Notes: generated by a model from the sequence alone, not told the origin. DNA of 64,000 nt from Aurantimonas sp. 22II-16-19i (GCF_002088275.1 NZ_AQQS01000010.1:62001-126000); one strand, 5' to 3'; shown: positions 19,429 to 28,339, counted from the stretch's first letter. Numbers and translations: made by a program.

Positions 19429-20012
19429 GCGCGGTGTTGATCGGCAAGATCTGCTGGGTGCTGATGGTCGTCGGCTGGTACGTCATCCGCTACCCCTTCG
19501 AGCGGCGCGCCAAGCGCCGCCGCGTCGAGACGACCGCCCGCGGCCGGGCCGAGACCATCCGCATGCTGATCTCGCTGTCGGGGCTCGGGATCCTGCCGGG
19601 CGTCTTCGTCGCGACGGGTTTCCCGCGCTTTGCGAGCTATGCGCCCTCGCCCCTCCAGACGGCGCTGGGGGTCGCGGCGATGGTCGCCGCCCTCGTCCTC
19701 TTCCGGCTCACCCACAAGGCGCTTGGGCGGATGTGGTCGGTCTCCCTCGACATCCGCGAGAAGCACGAGCTCGTCACCAGCGGCATCTACCGCCATGTGC
19801 GCCATCCGATGTACACGGCCTTCTGGACCATGGCACTCGCCCAGGCGCTGCTGCTGCCGAACCTCGTTGCGGGCCTCGCGGGCCTGGTCGGCTTCGGCAC
19901 GCTGTATTTCCTGCGCGTCGGCCCGGAGGAGGCGATGATGGAAGCGACCTTCGGCGAGGCTTGGCGCGACTACCGTGCCCGCACCGCCCGGCTGATCCCC
20001 GGCATCTACTGA
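19425..20012 (+). CDS. ICMT/PEMT-family membrane methyltransferase
   Basis: A membrane protein of 195 residues with about five helices and the family signature near its C-terminal half: GIYRHVRHPMYTAF followed by GPEEAMMEATFGEAWRDYRARTARLIP. These motifs bind S-adenosylmethionine and are shared by isoprenylcysteine carboxyl methyltransferases and phospholipid methyltransferases. Bacterial members act on varied lipids or isoprenoids, so the substrate is open. It starts inside the last codons of the preceding hydrolase (ATGA overlap), which suggests the two act in one lipid-modification step. No promoter lies between them. Confidence 0.85.
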   Translation: MSAVLIGKICWVLMVVGWYVIRYPFERRAKRRRVETTARGRAETIRMLISLSGLGILPGVFVATGFPRFASYAPSPLQTALGVAAMVAALVLFRLTHKALGRMWSVSLDIREKHELVTSGIYRHVRHPMYTAFWTMALAQALLLPNLVAGLAGLVGFGTLYFLRVGPEEAMMEATFGEAWRDYRARTARLIPGIY

Positions 20013-20101
20013 TCCTGCGGGGACGGGGTTGCCGCCCAAACGGCGGCGATGCGCCGTCGGCGCTCGCTCCGGCGCTTCGCGCCGTGGCTGCGTCGGAGCT
20101 G

Positions 20102-21970
20102 TCAGTCCTGCGGGCGCCTCGGCTTGCGCGGCTTGTCGCGCGGCGCCCCCGACGGGGCGGAGGCCGCGGCGCCGTCCGGCCTGCCGCCCTTGCGCTGGAA
20201 CGGCTTCTTGGGCCGGGGTCCGTCGAAGCCCGGCTTGCCGCCGGCGAACGGCTTGCCGCCCTTCGGCCCGGATCCGCCGGGCTTGCCGCCGCCGAACTTG
20301 CCGCGCGGCGGGGCATCGCCCCCCGCGCCGTCGGCGACGGAGATCGTGATGTCGTCGCCGTCGCTGACCTCCGCCGCGCTGGCGAACTTCTTGGCGACGC
20401 TCTCGGCGATCTCGAACTTGGTCTCGCGGTCGTAGATCTTGATCGCGCCGATCTCGGCCCGGGTGATCTTGCCGCGCCGGCAGATCAGCGGCAGGATCCA
20501 TTTCGGGTCGGCATTGTTGCGCCGGCCGACATCCATGTGGAACCAGACCACCGGCCCGCCGCGGACCTGCTCGCGGCCGGCGCCGCGCTCGCCCGGCTCG
20601 CCCTTGCGCTCCCGGCCGGCGAACTCCCGCTCCTTGGCGACCTTCAGGTCCGGCCCGAAGCCAGGGTCGAAGACATCTTCCGGCGCCGGCAGCCGGGACC
20701 GGTAGATGCGTGCCAGGGCAGCGGCCAGATCCTCGGGGCTGCGCGTCTCGAGAAGGCGCTTCGCGGCGGCGAGGTCTTCCTCGCTCGCCGGTTCGGTCAG
20801 AAGCGGATCGGAGAGCAGCCGCTCCTCGTCGAGGCGGCGGATCGTCTCGGCGGAGGGCGCACCGGACCAGACGGCGCTGATATTCGCCTCGGCCAGAAGC
20901 CGCTCGGCCTTGCGGCGGCGGGAAATCGGCACCAGCAGCGCCGAGACGCCCTTGCGCCCGGCCCGGCCGGTGCGGCCTGAGCGGTGCTGCAGGGTCTCGG
21001 CGTCACTCGGCAGCTCGGCATGGATGACGAGGTTGAGGCTCGGCAGGTCGAGGCCTCGGGCGGCGACGTCGGTCGCGACGCAGACACGCGCCCGGCCATC
21101 ACGCAACGCCTGCATCGCCTGGTTCCGCTCGGCCTGGCCGAGCTCGCCCGAGAGCGTCACGACGGAAAAGCCCCGCTCCAGGAGGCCCGACGACAGATGC
21201 CGGACCGATTCGCGGGTGTTGCAGAAGACGATGGCGCTGGGCGATTCCGCCTCGCGCAGGACGTTGACGATGGCGTGCTCGACCTCGTTCGGCGCCATGC
21301 GGATGGCCCGGTACTCGATGTCGACATGGCCGGTCGTGCCCCTGGCGACCTCGATGCGCATGGCATTGCGCTGGTAGCGCTTGGCCATCGCCATGATGGT
21401 CTTCGGCAGGGTGGCGGAAAACAAGAGGGTGCGCCGCTCGGACGGCGTCGCCTCGAGCAGGAATTCCAGATCCTCCCGGAAGCCCAGATTGAGCATCTCG
21501 TCGGCCTCGTCGAGCACCAGCGCCTGCAGGGCGCCGATCTTCAGGGCGTTGCGCTCCAGATGATCGCGCAGCCGGCCGGGCGTGCCGACGACGATATGGG
21601 CGCCGCGATCGAGCTTGCGGCGCTCGGCCCGCGGATCCATGCCGCCGACGCAGGTGACGATCTCGGCCCCGGCATGGGCGTAGAGCCAGGACAATTCGGC
21701 GGTGACCTGGATCGCCAGCTCCCGCGTCGGCGCGACGATCAGCGCCATCGGCGCGCCGGCCTCGGAGAACCGCTCCTCCTCGCCGAGGAGGGTTCCGGCG
21801 ATGGCGAGGCCGTAGGCGATCGTCTTGCCCGATCCGGTCTGGGCCGAGACGAGCAGGTCGCGCATCGCCGTGCCCTCCTCCAGAACCGAGTCCTGGACGG
21901 GCGTCGGCTCTTCGTAGCCGCGCTCGGAAAGCGCCCGGACGAGCGGGGTGATGGAAGTGCGAAACGGCAT
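20102..21970 (-). CDS. DEAD-box ATP-dependent RNA helicase with DbpA-type RNA-binding domain
   Basis: A protein of 622 residues. Helicase motifs run in order: PTPVQDSV (Q), AQTGSGKT (I), PTRELA (Ia), DEAD (II), SAT (III), ATDVAARGLD (V) and HRSGRTGRAG (VI). A DbpA/CsdA-like RNA-binding domain lies near residues 465-540 (FHMDVGRRNNADPKWILPLICRRG), and a Gly/Lys/Arg-rich tail with GGGKPGG-type repeats ends the protein. It probably acts in ribosome assembly or RNA turnover, possibly in the cold. Start ATG 21970 is chosen over 22033 because AAGGA lies 7 bases upstream and the protein then begins MPFRTSITPLV. Confidence 0.92.
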   Translation of the reverse strand: MPFRTSITPLVRALSERGYEEPTPVQDSVLEEGTAMRDLLVSAQTGSGKTIAYGLAIAGTLLGEEERFSEAGAPMALIVAPTRELAIQVTAELSWLYAHAGAEIVTCVGGMDPRAERRKLDRGAHIVVGTPGRLRDHLERNALKIGALQALVLDEADEMLNLGFREDLEFLLEATPSERRTLLFSATLPKTIMAMAKRYQRNAMRIEVARGTTGHVDIEYRAIRMAPNEVEHAIVNVLREAESPSAIVFCNTRESVRHLSSGLLERGFSVVTLSGELGQAERNQAMQALRDGRARVCVATDVAARGLDLPSLNLVIHAELPSDAETLQHRSGRTGRAGRKGVSALLVPISRRRKAERLLAEANISAVWSGAPSAETIRRLDEERLLSDPLLTEPASEEDLAAAKRLLETRSPEDLAAALARIYRSRLPAPEDVFDPGFGPDLKVAKEREFAGRERKGEPGERGAGREQVRGGPVVWFHMDVGRRNNADPKWILPLICRRGKITRAEIGAIKIYDRETKFEIAESVAKKFASAAEVSDGDDITISVADGAGGDAPPRGKFGGGKPGGSGPKGGKPFAGGKPGFDGPRPKKPFQRKGGRPDGAAASAPSGAPRDKPRKPRRPQD

Positions 21971-22120
21971 GAACGGTCCTTGGAAAGGTGGAGGCGCCGG
22001 CGCAATCCGCGCGGCATCAAAAAACATCCCCACCCGATGCTCCTATGACACAGAGAGGCGCGAGGTTCAAATGGGAGCGGAACTTGAAACTTGGGTGACA
22101 GTCGAGCCGCCGCATTCCCC

Positions 22121-22229
22121 TTCACCCTCATCCTGAGCCTGTCGAAGGGCGAGGGTGAAGGCTCCAGGTGTGCGGGATACAGGTGATGCCTGGCGCCCCT
22201 CGCCCTTCGACAAGCTCAGGATGAGGGGC
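22121..22229. repeat. Pair of inverted REP-like palindromes
   Basis: Two copies of a palindromic intergenic repeat face each other: 22121-22159 has 9-base terminal inverted arms (TTCACCCTC/GAGGGTGAA), and 22195-22229 has GCCCCTC/GAGGGGC. Both share the core ATCCTGAGCxTGTCGAAGGGC in opposite orientation, so the whole unit can form a larger cruciform. This core is common between genes in alphaproteobacteria. It lies between the helicase promoter and the orphan antitoxin. Confidence 0.85.
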
Positions 22230-22347
22230 TACCGGAATGCCCCTCTCACTCCATCAGCAACCTGTCAGGTCGATGCAAACGCCGCTAGGTCAGGCTGTGT
22301 TCCGCAGCATAGAGGCTTGCTCTCTCCTTTTAGGGGAATCGAGAACC

Positions 22348-22683
22348 ATGCCGATCCGACCTTACGATGAAGCACTCAAGGCGGTCGCGACACGAAAGCC
22401 GGAATTCGCGCGGCATCTCCTCGAAGATGCGGCGAACACACTTTTGAGTGGCGAGACGGACGAAGGGCGGGCGTTGCTGCGCGCCCATGTCAACGCCACG
22501 ATCGGCTTTGAGGAACTGGGGCGCCGGACAGGGAAAAACCCCAAGAGCCTGATGCGCATGCTCGGGCCGGACGGCAGCCCCACCGCGGTCAACCTCCTCG
22601 ACATCATGACGCGGCTCGCCCACAGCGAGGGTGCAGCCTTTCAGGTCGAACGGGTCCAGACGACCGAGGCTGCGAAGATCTGA
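22348..22683 (+). CDS. HigA-like addiction-module antidote, orphan
   Basis: A protein of 111 residues with the pattern of chromosomal antidote/HTH proteins: YDEALKAVATRKPEFARHLLEDA, then TIGFEELGRRTGKNPKSLMRMLGPDGSPTAVNLLDIM, where the helix-turn-helix lies at about residues 55-90. Such genes normally follow a RelE/HigB-like toxin gene. Here the upstream 300 bases hold only the repeat pair and the downstream gene faces it, so no toxin is present. Start ATG 22348 has a weak AGGGGA about 10 bases upstream. It may regulate an unlinked partner or be a leftover. Confidence 0.8.
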   Translation: MPIRPYDEALKAVATRKPEFARHLLEDAANTLLSGETDEGRALLRAHVNATIGFEELGRRTGKNPKSLMRMLGPDGSPTAVNLLDIMTRLAHSEGAAFQVERVQTTEAAKI

Positions 22684-22704
22684 GACAGATAGGCGCCAGC
22701 GGGG

Positions 22705-23682
22705 CTACCCCGCGATATCCACCACCCCGGCCTCGCCATTCTCCGCCCCGAAGGCCAGCAGCGCGCCCTTCGCATCCCAGGCCATCGTCCTGACAGGCGA
22801 TGCCCCGCCCCGCCGCAGCAGCGCCTCCTTCGAGTCGGCGAATCGCACCGCGAGGATCATGCCGTCCGAATAGCCGATCGCCAGCATGTCCTCGGCCGGG
22901 TGACAGGCGACGGCGGTGACCAGCGAGTCGCCCCGGGTGCCGAGTTCGAGCGGCGCCTTGCCCATCGGGCCGTCCTTGCCGGAGAACGGCCAGAGGATCG
23001 CCGCCGGAGCGCCCGAGGTGGCGAGGAAGCGGCCCTTGGCGGACCAGCTCCAGTCCTTTACCTTGGACGGATAGCCGGTCATGCGCATGTGCTTGCCGTC
23101 GTCGACGCGCCAGCCATGCAGGGCGTTCTCCTGCATGATGGTGACGAGGAAGCGGCCGTCCGGGGAGAAGCTCGCGTCGAGATGCGCGCCCTTCCAGCCG
23201 AGCAGCGTCGGAGCGGCGTCGGTCGCCGGGAAGAACAGCGAGGCGCCGTCGTAATGGGCGGTGGCGATGCGCAGGCCCTTCGGGGCGAAGGCGAGGCCCT
23301 CGACGGTGCGCGGATGCGCCAGCTCCTTCAGCTCCGCCTTCGGCGCCTGGACATAGGCGCTGCGGCCGGAGGCAAAGCCCACCGCGCCGTTCGGCCCGCC
23401 GGCGACGGCGCCGATCCACTTGCGGCCGATGCTCGCCAGTTCCTGCGCCGTCTCGCCGTCCGAGGTCGAAACGACGCGGCCGTCCTCGCCGCCGGACAGG
23501 AGCCGCCGGCCGATGCCGTCATAGGCTGCGCAAAGGAGGCCGCCTTCGTGGAGGGTCAGGGCCTTCTCGCCGCCGGCCGGCAGCCGCAGCGTGCCATCGG
23601 CGAGTGCAAAGGCCGGCCGGTCGCCGAGGAAGCAGACGGTCTCGACGAATTCGGAGAATTCATAAGCGGCGATCGACGGCAT
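22705..23682 (-). CDS. WD40-repeat protein, partner of COG0523 GTPase
   Basis: A protein of 325 residues with about seven WD40-type blades, for example GEDGRVVSTSDGETAQ, VEGLAFAPKGLRIATAHYDGASLFF and GYSDGMILAVRF. It has no signal peptide, so it is cytoplasmic. Its ATG overlaps the stop of the GTPase gene by one base (TGATG), so the two proteins are made together. WD40 proteins of this kind sit beside zinc-associated COG0523 GTPases in alphaproteobacteria and may recognise the metal-receiving target. The molecular role is not known. Confidence 0.85.
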   Translation of the reverse strand: MPSIAAYEFSEFVETVCFLGDRPAFALADGTLRLPAGGEKALTLHEGGLLCAAYDGIGRRLLSGGEDGRVVSTSDGETAQELASIGRKWIGAVAGGPNGAVGFASGRSAYVQAPKAELKELAHPRTVEGLAFAPKGLRIATAHYDGASLFFPATDAAPTLLGWKGAHLDASFSPDGRFLVTIMQENALHGWRVDDGKHMRMTGYPSKVKDWSWSAKGRFLATSGAPAAILWPFSGKDGPMGKAPLELGTRGDSLVTAVACHPAEDMLAIGYSDGMILAVRFADSKEALLRRGGASPVRTMAWDAKGALLAFGAENGEAGVVDIAG

Positions 23683-24797
23683 CAGGCGGGGGCCTTCGCC
23701 TTGGCCGCACAGGCGGTGAAGCCCGCCTCGAGCTCTTCTGCATCGAGCTGGCGGCCGATGAAGACGAGGCGGCTGAGATGCGCTTCGTCGTCCCGCCAGG
23801 GGCGCTGGTGGTCGCCCTCGATGATCATGTGGACGCCCTGCACGACGTAGCGGTCCGGATCGCCGTCGAAGGCGATGATGCCCTTGAGGCGCAGGATGTT
23901 CGGCCCCTGCTCCTGGGTCAGCGCCTGGATCCAGGGAAAGAACTTCTTCGGATCGAGCGGCCCGCCGCGCAGCGAGATCGAGGTGACGGTCACGTCGTGG
24001 ATCGGCGAGACGGCCTGATGAGCATGGGAATGGCCGTGATCATGGTGGTGATGATCGTGCCCGTGCCCGTGATGGTCGTGCCCGTGGTGGTCATGGTCGC
24101 AGTCCGGCCCGCAGACATGGTCGTCATGGGCGTGCGCCGCCTCCTCCAGGAAGGCCGGATCCTCGTCGAGGACGCGCTTCAGGTCGAAGGCGCCCTGGCC
24201 GAGCACCTTGGCAAGGTCGATGCCGGCGCGCTCGGTGCGATGGATGACGGCATGGGGGTTGATCGCCCGCACCGTCGCCTCGACGGCGGCGAGCTCCTCG
24301 GGCGTCACGAGATCGGTCTTGTTGAGGAGGACGACGTCGGCAAAGGCGATCTGGTCCTCGGCCTCGCGGGAGTCCTTCAGCCGCAGCGGCAGGTGCTTGG
24401 CGTCGACCAGCGCCACGACGGCGTCGAGCTGGGTCTTGGCCCTGACGTCCTCGTCCATGAAGAAGGTCTGGGCGACGGGGACCGGGTCGGCAAGGCCCGT
24501 CGTCTCGACGAGGATGGCGTCGAAGCGGCCCTTGCGGCGGGTCAGGCCCTCGACGACACGCACGAGATCGCCCCGCACCGTGCAGCAGACGCAGCCATTG
24601 TTCATCTCGTAGATTTCCTCGTCGCTCTCGACGATGAGGTCGTTGTCGATGCCGATCTCGCCGAACTCGTTGACGATGACGGCGTATTTCTTGCCGTGGT
24701 CCTCCGACAGGATGCGATTGAGCAGCGTCGTCTTGCCGGAGCCGAGATAGCCGGTGAGAACGGTGACGGGAATCGGAGCGGCAGCGGTCTCGGACAT
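23682..24797 (-). CDS. COG0523/CobW-family metallochaperone GTPase with His-rich segment
   Basis: A GTPase of 371 residues. Walker A is GYLGSGKTT at 16-24, the metal-binding CxCC motif is GCVCC at 68-72, and the guanine-specificity motif is NKTD. Between the GTPase and CobW C-terminal domains (about bases 24010-24140) is an insertion very rich in His and Asp, starting with a CGPDC-type Cys pair and ending HSHAHQ. Such inserts bind Zn2+ (ZigA/ZagA/YeiR-like) and suggest transfer of zinc, or nickel or cobalt, to a client enzyme. ATG 24797 follows a GAGGAG site. Zur control would be expected, but I cannot point to a clear box in the upstream 228 bases. Confidence 0.9.
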   Translation of the reverse strand: MSETAAAPIPVTVLTGYLGSGKTTLLNRILSEDHGKKYAVIVNEFGEIGIDNDLIVESDEEIYEMNNGCVCCTVRGDLVRVVEGLTRRKGRFDAILVETTGLADPVPVAQTFFMDEDVRAKTQLDAVVALVDAKHLPLRLKDSREAEDQIAFADVVLLNKTDLVTPEELAAVEATVRAINPHAVIHRTERAGIDLAKVLGQGAFDLKRVLDEDPAFLEEAAHAHDDHVCGPDCDHDHHGHDHHGHGHDHHHHDHGHSHAHQAVSPIHDVTVTSISLRGGPLDPKKFFPWIQALTQEQGPNILRLKGIIAFDGDPDRYVVQGVHMIIEGDHQRPWRDDEAHLSRLVFIGRQLDAEELEAGFTACAAKAKAPA

Positions 24798-25025
24798 CGG
24801 TGTCTCCTCGTTGAAGCGGGAACGTCTGGGCGTCGTTGGGCCGATATAATCCCGCCAAACCGAGAATGCACGGGGGCCCCTTGTCCTCGATGCCTCGCCG
24901 CCGAAGCGTCGGCCGGCAACAGCGCGTTCCGATGGCCTTGCCAACCGCGCCGCGCCGCCCTCCTATGGCCGCCGCGATATCGGGCTTTGCGCCTGATTCT
25001 GGAGATCTCGGGCAGGGGCGGGACG

Positions 25026-25424
25026 ATGGACGAGAGCGACGCGATGCCGAAGGGCGAACTCACCGTTCGCATTCCGGCGATGCCGGCCGACGCCAATGCC
25101 AATGGCGACATCTTCGGCGGCTGGGTGGTCTCGCAGATGGATCTCGCCGCCGGCATCCGGGCCGCAGAGCGATCGCGGGGCCGGGTCGCGACGGTGGCGA
25201 TCAACGCGCTGGTGTTCAAGAAGCCGGTGAAGATCGGCGACACGCTCTGCGTCTATACCGCCATCGACAAGGTCGGCCGGACCTCGATCACCCTGTCCAT
25301 CGAGGCCTGGACCCAGAGGCGCACGTCGCGCGTCGAGGCCAAGGTGACCGAGGGCACCTTCGTGATGGTGGCGATCGACGACGACGGCCGTCCGGCACCG
25401 ATCCCGGCCGAAACCCTGGACTGA
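25026..25424 (+). CDS. Acyl-CoA thioesterase, YciA/hotdog type
   Basis: A hotdog-fold protein of 132 residues. The signature ANANGDIFGGWVVSQMDLAAG carries the catalytic Asp in the N-D-I-F-G-G-W region typical of YciA and BFIT-type thioesterases, which release CoA from medium- or long-chain acyl-CoAs. The later TVAINALVFKKPVKIGDTLCVY segment completes the hotdog core. It starts at ATG 25026 after GGGGCGGGACG. The MFS transporter begins 12 bases after its stop, so they may be co-transcribed, although a functional link is not evident. Cytoplasmic. Confidence 0.9.
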   Translation: MDESDAMPKGELTVRIPAMPADANANGDIFGGWVVSQMDLAAGIRAAERSRGRVATVAINALVFKKPVKIGDTLCVYTAIDKVGRTSITLSIEAWTQRRTSRVEAKVTEGTFVMVAIDDDGRPAPIPAETLD

Positions 25425-25435
25425 TCCGCGCCCCC

Positions 25436-26656
25436 GTGCCCAGCCTCTCCCGCTCCGACTTTCCGACGATCAGCATCGCGGCGCTCGCCGTCGGCGAAAC
25501 CATCGTCTGGGCGGCGTTCTACTACACCTTTCCGGCGCTTCTGACCCGGTGGGAAGGCGCCGAGGGCTGGGGCAAGACCACCCTCACCGCCGCCTTCGCC
25601 GGCACGATCATGCTCTCGGCGCTGCTCGCCCCCTTCGCCGGGCGGCTGATCGACCGGGGCCACGGCCCGGCGCTGATGACCGGGGCTGCCTGCGTGGGCG
25701 CCGGCCTCCTCGCGCTGTCGTCCCTCACCACCAGCCTCGCCCTCTTCGTGGCGATCTGGCTCTGCCTCGGCGTGGTGATGGCCGGCGCGCTCTACGAGCC
25801 GTGCTTTGCCGTGGTGACGCGCGCCCTCGGACCAGACGCCCGGCGGGCGATCACCGGGATCACCCTCGTCGCGGGATTTGCCGGAACGCTGAGCTTTCCC
25901 ATGAACCACTGGATCGCCGAGATCGGCGGCTGGCGGCTCGCCGCGCAGGCGATGGCGGCGCTGGCGCTGCTCGCCGCCGCGCCGCTCCTGTGGTTCTCGA
26001 CCTCGCGCCTGGAATCCTACGCCCTCGCCCGGGCGCCCGTTCCGACCAGGGAAAGTCCGCCGCCCGAGGCGCCGGGCGCCGCCCCGTCGCGGCGTCGGCT
26101 GTTCTTCCTCCTGACGCTCGGATTTGCGCTGGTCGGCGCCGCCCACAGCCTCGTCCTCAACCATCTGCTGCCGATCCTTCAGAGCAACCGGATGAGCGAG
26201 GATTTCGCCGTGCTGGTGGCGGCCGGGGTCGGGCCGATGCAGGTGGTCGGCCGCCTCGCCATTCTGGGCTTCGAGCGGCACCTGTCGAACCGGGTGGTGG
26301 CGCTGACGAGCTGCGTCGCCGTCGGCCTTGCGGCCTGCTGCCTCCTCGGCGCACAGTTCCTGCCGCTGCTGGCGATCGTCTTCGTCGTCCTGCAGGGCAG
26401 CGGCTACGGCACGGTCAGCATCATGCGCCCGGTGATGCTGCGCGAGACCTTGGGCGATACGAATTTCGGCGCGATCAGCGGCGAGATGGCCCGCTACGCG
26501 ACGGCCGCCGCAGCGCTGGCGCCCTTCGCGGGCTCGCTGCTGTGGCTGATCGGCGGCTACGATCTGACGCTCCTGGTCGTCGCCGCATCCTGCGCCGTCG
26601 CCTTCGCGGCCTTCGCTGCCCTCGCCGTGCGGCCGGACCGCCCTTCGACATGCTGA
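25436..26656 (+). CDS. MFS transporter
   Basis: A membrane protein of 406 residues with twelve predicted helices and a central cytoplasmic Pro/Ala-rich loop near 200-220. The loop-2 region GRLIDRGHGPALM resembles the MFS G-x-x-x-D-R-x-G motif. No ATG is available near the first helix; GTG 25436 gives a sensible N-terminus (MPSLSRSDFPTISIAALAVG). It follows the thioesterase gene by 12 bases. The substrate cannot be predicted; relatives are often annotated as drug or metabolite exporters. Confidence 0.85.
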   Translation: MPSLSRSDFPTISIAALAVGETIVWAAFYYTFPALLTRWEGAEGWGKTTLTAAFAGTIMLSALLAPFAGRLIDRGHGPALMTGAACVGAGLLALSSLTTSLALFVAIWLCLGVVMAGALYEPCFAVVTRALGPDARRAITGITLVAGFAGTLSFPMNHWIAEIGGWRLAAQAMAALALLAAAPLLWFSTSRLESYALARAPVPTRESPPPEAPGAAPSRRRLFFLLTLGFALVGAAHSLVLNHLLPILQSNRMSEDFAVLVAAGVGPMQVVGRLAILGFERHLSNRVVALTSCVAVGLAACCLLGAQFLPLLAIVFVVLQGSGYGTVSIMRPVMLRETLGDTNFGAISGEMARYATAAAALAPFAGSLLWLIGGYDLTLLVVAASCAVAFAAFAALAVRPDRPSTC

Positions 26657-26742
26657 CGGCGTGGCCCATCTCTGCAGCCGGCGCCCGCGGATCGTCCGGG
26701 TCCGTTCGGGCCATGCATTCTGGCAGGAGAGGCCTTCGAACC

Positions 26743-26979
26743 ATGCTCAAGACGCTCGTGCGCGACTATTCCTGGATCCATCTCGGGATCGGCCTGTTCG
26801 GCAATTTCTGCTTCGTCGTCGGCTCGGTCCTGTTCTTCAAGATCTTCGAGACCTACTACACCCTGGGTGTCTGGCTGTTCGTCGTCGGCTCCACGGGCAT
26901 GTTCCTCGGCTCGCTCGGCGGATTGGCGAAATCGCTCTACGAGCGGCATGAGAAGGCTCGGACCGCAAGTGCGCGCTGA
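26743..26979 (+). CDS. YrhK-domain small membrane protein
   Basis: A protein of 78 residues with two hydrophobic helices (LFGNFCFVVGSVLFF and VWLFVVGSTGMFLGSLGG) flanked by charged ends; this is the YrhK domain pattern. Start ATG 26743 has GGAGAGG about 11 bases upstream. It overlaps the DMT transporter start by 32 bases, so the two are likely translated together. Function unknown. Confidence 0.75.
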   Translation: MLKTLVRDYSWIHLGIGLFGNFCFVVGSVLFFKIFETYYTLGVWLFVVGSTGMFLGSLGGLAKSLYERHEKARTASAR

Positions 26980-27859
26980 CCGATCGATCGGGACTATCCT
27001 GGGATTTTCCGCCGTCCTGATGTGGGCGCTGCTGGCGCTCCTCACCGCGCTCAGCGGCAACGTGCCGCCGTTCCAGCTGGCGGCGATGAGCTTTGCCATC
27101 GCCAGCGCCATCGGCCTCGTCATGCTGCAGGTCCGGGGCGTCGGCTTCGCCGTCTTCCGGCAGCGCCCGGCCGTCTGGCTCGTGGGTGTCGCCGGCCTGT
27201 TCGGCTATCACGCGCTCTACTTCGCCGCACTGCGCAACGCCCCGGCGGCCGAGGCGAGCCTCATCGCCTATCTCTGGCCGCTGCTGATCGTGCTGGGCTC
27301 GGCATCGCTGCCGGGCGAGAGGCTGCGCTGGTTCCACATCCTCGGCGCCGTCCTCGGCCTCTGCGGGGCGGCGCTGATCGTGACCCGCGGTGGCGCGGTC
27401 TCCCTCGATCCCCGCTTTGCCCTCGGCTACGGCCTCGCCCTCCTCTGCGCGCTGACCTGGTCGAGCTACTCGCTGCTGTCGCGCCGCTTCGGCGAGGTGC
27501 CGAGCGACGTCGTCACCGGCTTCTGCCTTGCGACGGCGGTCCTCTCCCTGCTCTGCCATCTCGCCTTCGAGACAACGGTGTGGCCACAGGGCGGCGGCGA
27601 ATGGACAGCCGTCGTCCTCCTCGGCCTCATGCCGGTGGGCGGAGCCTTCTATGTCTGGGACTACGGCGTCAAGCGCGGCGACATCCAGGTGATCGGCGCG
27701 GCGAGCTATGCCGCGCCGCTCCTGTCCACGCTGGTGCTGGTGCTGGCGGGCAAGGCGGAGATGCGCCTCGAACTCGCCGCTGCCGCGCTCCTGATCACCG
27801 CCGGTGCCGGGCTCGCCGCGCTGCCCCTTTTCAAGCGGCTGTCGCGCCGGGCAGCCTGA
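26948..27859 (+). CDS. DMT-family (EamA) transporter
   Basis: An inner-membrane protein of 303 residues with ten predicted helices in two EamA repeats; the second begins near ALGYGLALLCALTWSSYSLLSRRFG. The ends are short, as usual for this family of metabolite exporters. It starts within the last 32 bases of the YrhK gene (ATG 26948), and both lie after the MFS gene on the same strand. The substrate is unknown; aromatic amino acids or small organic solutes are common for EamA members. Confidence 0.88.
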   Translation: MRRLGPQVRADRSIGTILGFSAVLMWALLALLTALSGNVPPFQLAAMSFAIASAIGLVMLQVRGVGFAVFRQRPAVWLVGVAGLFGYHALYFAALRNAPAAEASLIAYLWPLLIVLGSASLPGERLRWFHILGAVLGLCGAALIVTRGGAVSLDPRFALGYGLALLCALTWSSYSLLSRRFGEVPSDVVTGFCLATAVLSLLCHLAFETTVWPQGGGEWTAVVLLGLMPVGGAFYVWDYGVKRGDIQVIGAASYAAPLLSTLVLVLAGKAEMRLELAAAALLITAGAGLAALPLFKRLSRRAA

Positions 27860-27889
27860 GCCACCCGGCGGTCGATGACGACCGATGCG

Positions 27890-28339
27890 TCAGCCGGCCG
27901 GCTTGCGCGGCGTCGGACGCCAGTCCTTCGGCGCCAGCTCGAAGCTTTCGAACTGGAATGCCGGAGCCACCGTGCAGCCGACGAGGGTGAATTCCCCCAG
28001 CGAGGTCGCGGTCTGCCAGCACCCGGCCGGCACGACGAATTGCGGGCGCTCGCCCGCCTCGATGTTCGGGCCGAGGCGGTGGGCGGACGCGTCATGGCCG
28101 TTCTCGGAGATGGTGATCACCAGCGGCGCCCCTCCGTACCAGTGCCAGACCTCGGCGGCGTCGCTCACCCGGTGCCATTCGGACGTCTCGCCGGCCTCGA
28201 GCAGATAGTAGATCGCCGTCGAGCGGGATCGGCCAGTCTCGTCGGTGCGCTCGTCGCGGAAATTCTCGCGGTACCAGCCGCCCTCTGGGTGCGGCTTCAT
28301 GTCGAGGCTCCGGACGATCTTGAGCGCGGCAGAACTCAT
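27890..28339 (-). CDS. Cupin-domain protein, DUF985 (COG3542)
   Basis: A protein of 149 residues forming one cupin barrel. Family marks are MKPHPEGGWYRENFRD at the start, STAIYYLLEAGETSEWHRVSDAAEVWHWYGGAPL and FVVPAGCWQTA. His residues in these segments may bind a metal or a sugar-like ligand; relatives include predicted epimerase-like cupins. The ATG overlaps the stop of the glyoxalase gene by one base (TGATG), so it is translationally coupled to it. No enzymatic reaction is established. Confidence 0.88.
   Translation of the reverse strand: MSSAALKIVRSLDMKPHPEGGWYRENFRDERTDETGRSRSTAIYYLLEAGETSEWHRVSDAAEVWHWYGGAPLVITISENGHDASAHRLGPNIEAGERPQFVVPAGCWQTATSLGEFTLVGCTVAPAFQFESFELAPKDWRPTPRKPAG

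Noticed and set aside
20029-20435. Short plus-strand frames at the end of the RNA helicase gene
   Set aside because: They mirror the Gly/Lys-rich tail of the helicase on the minus strand and have no independent support.
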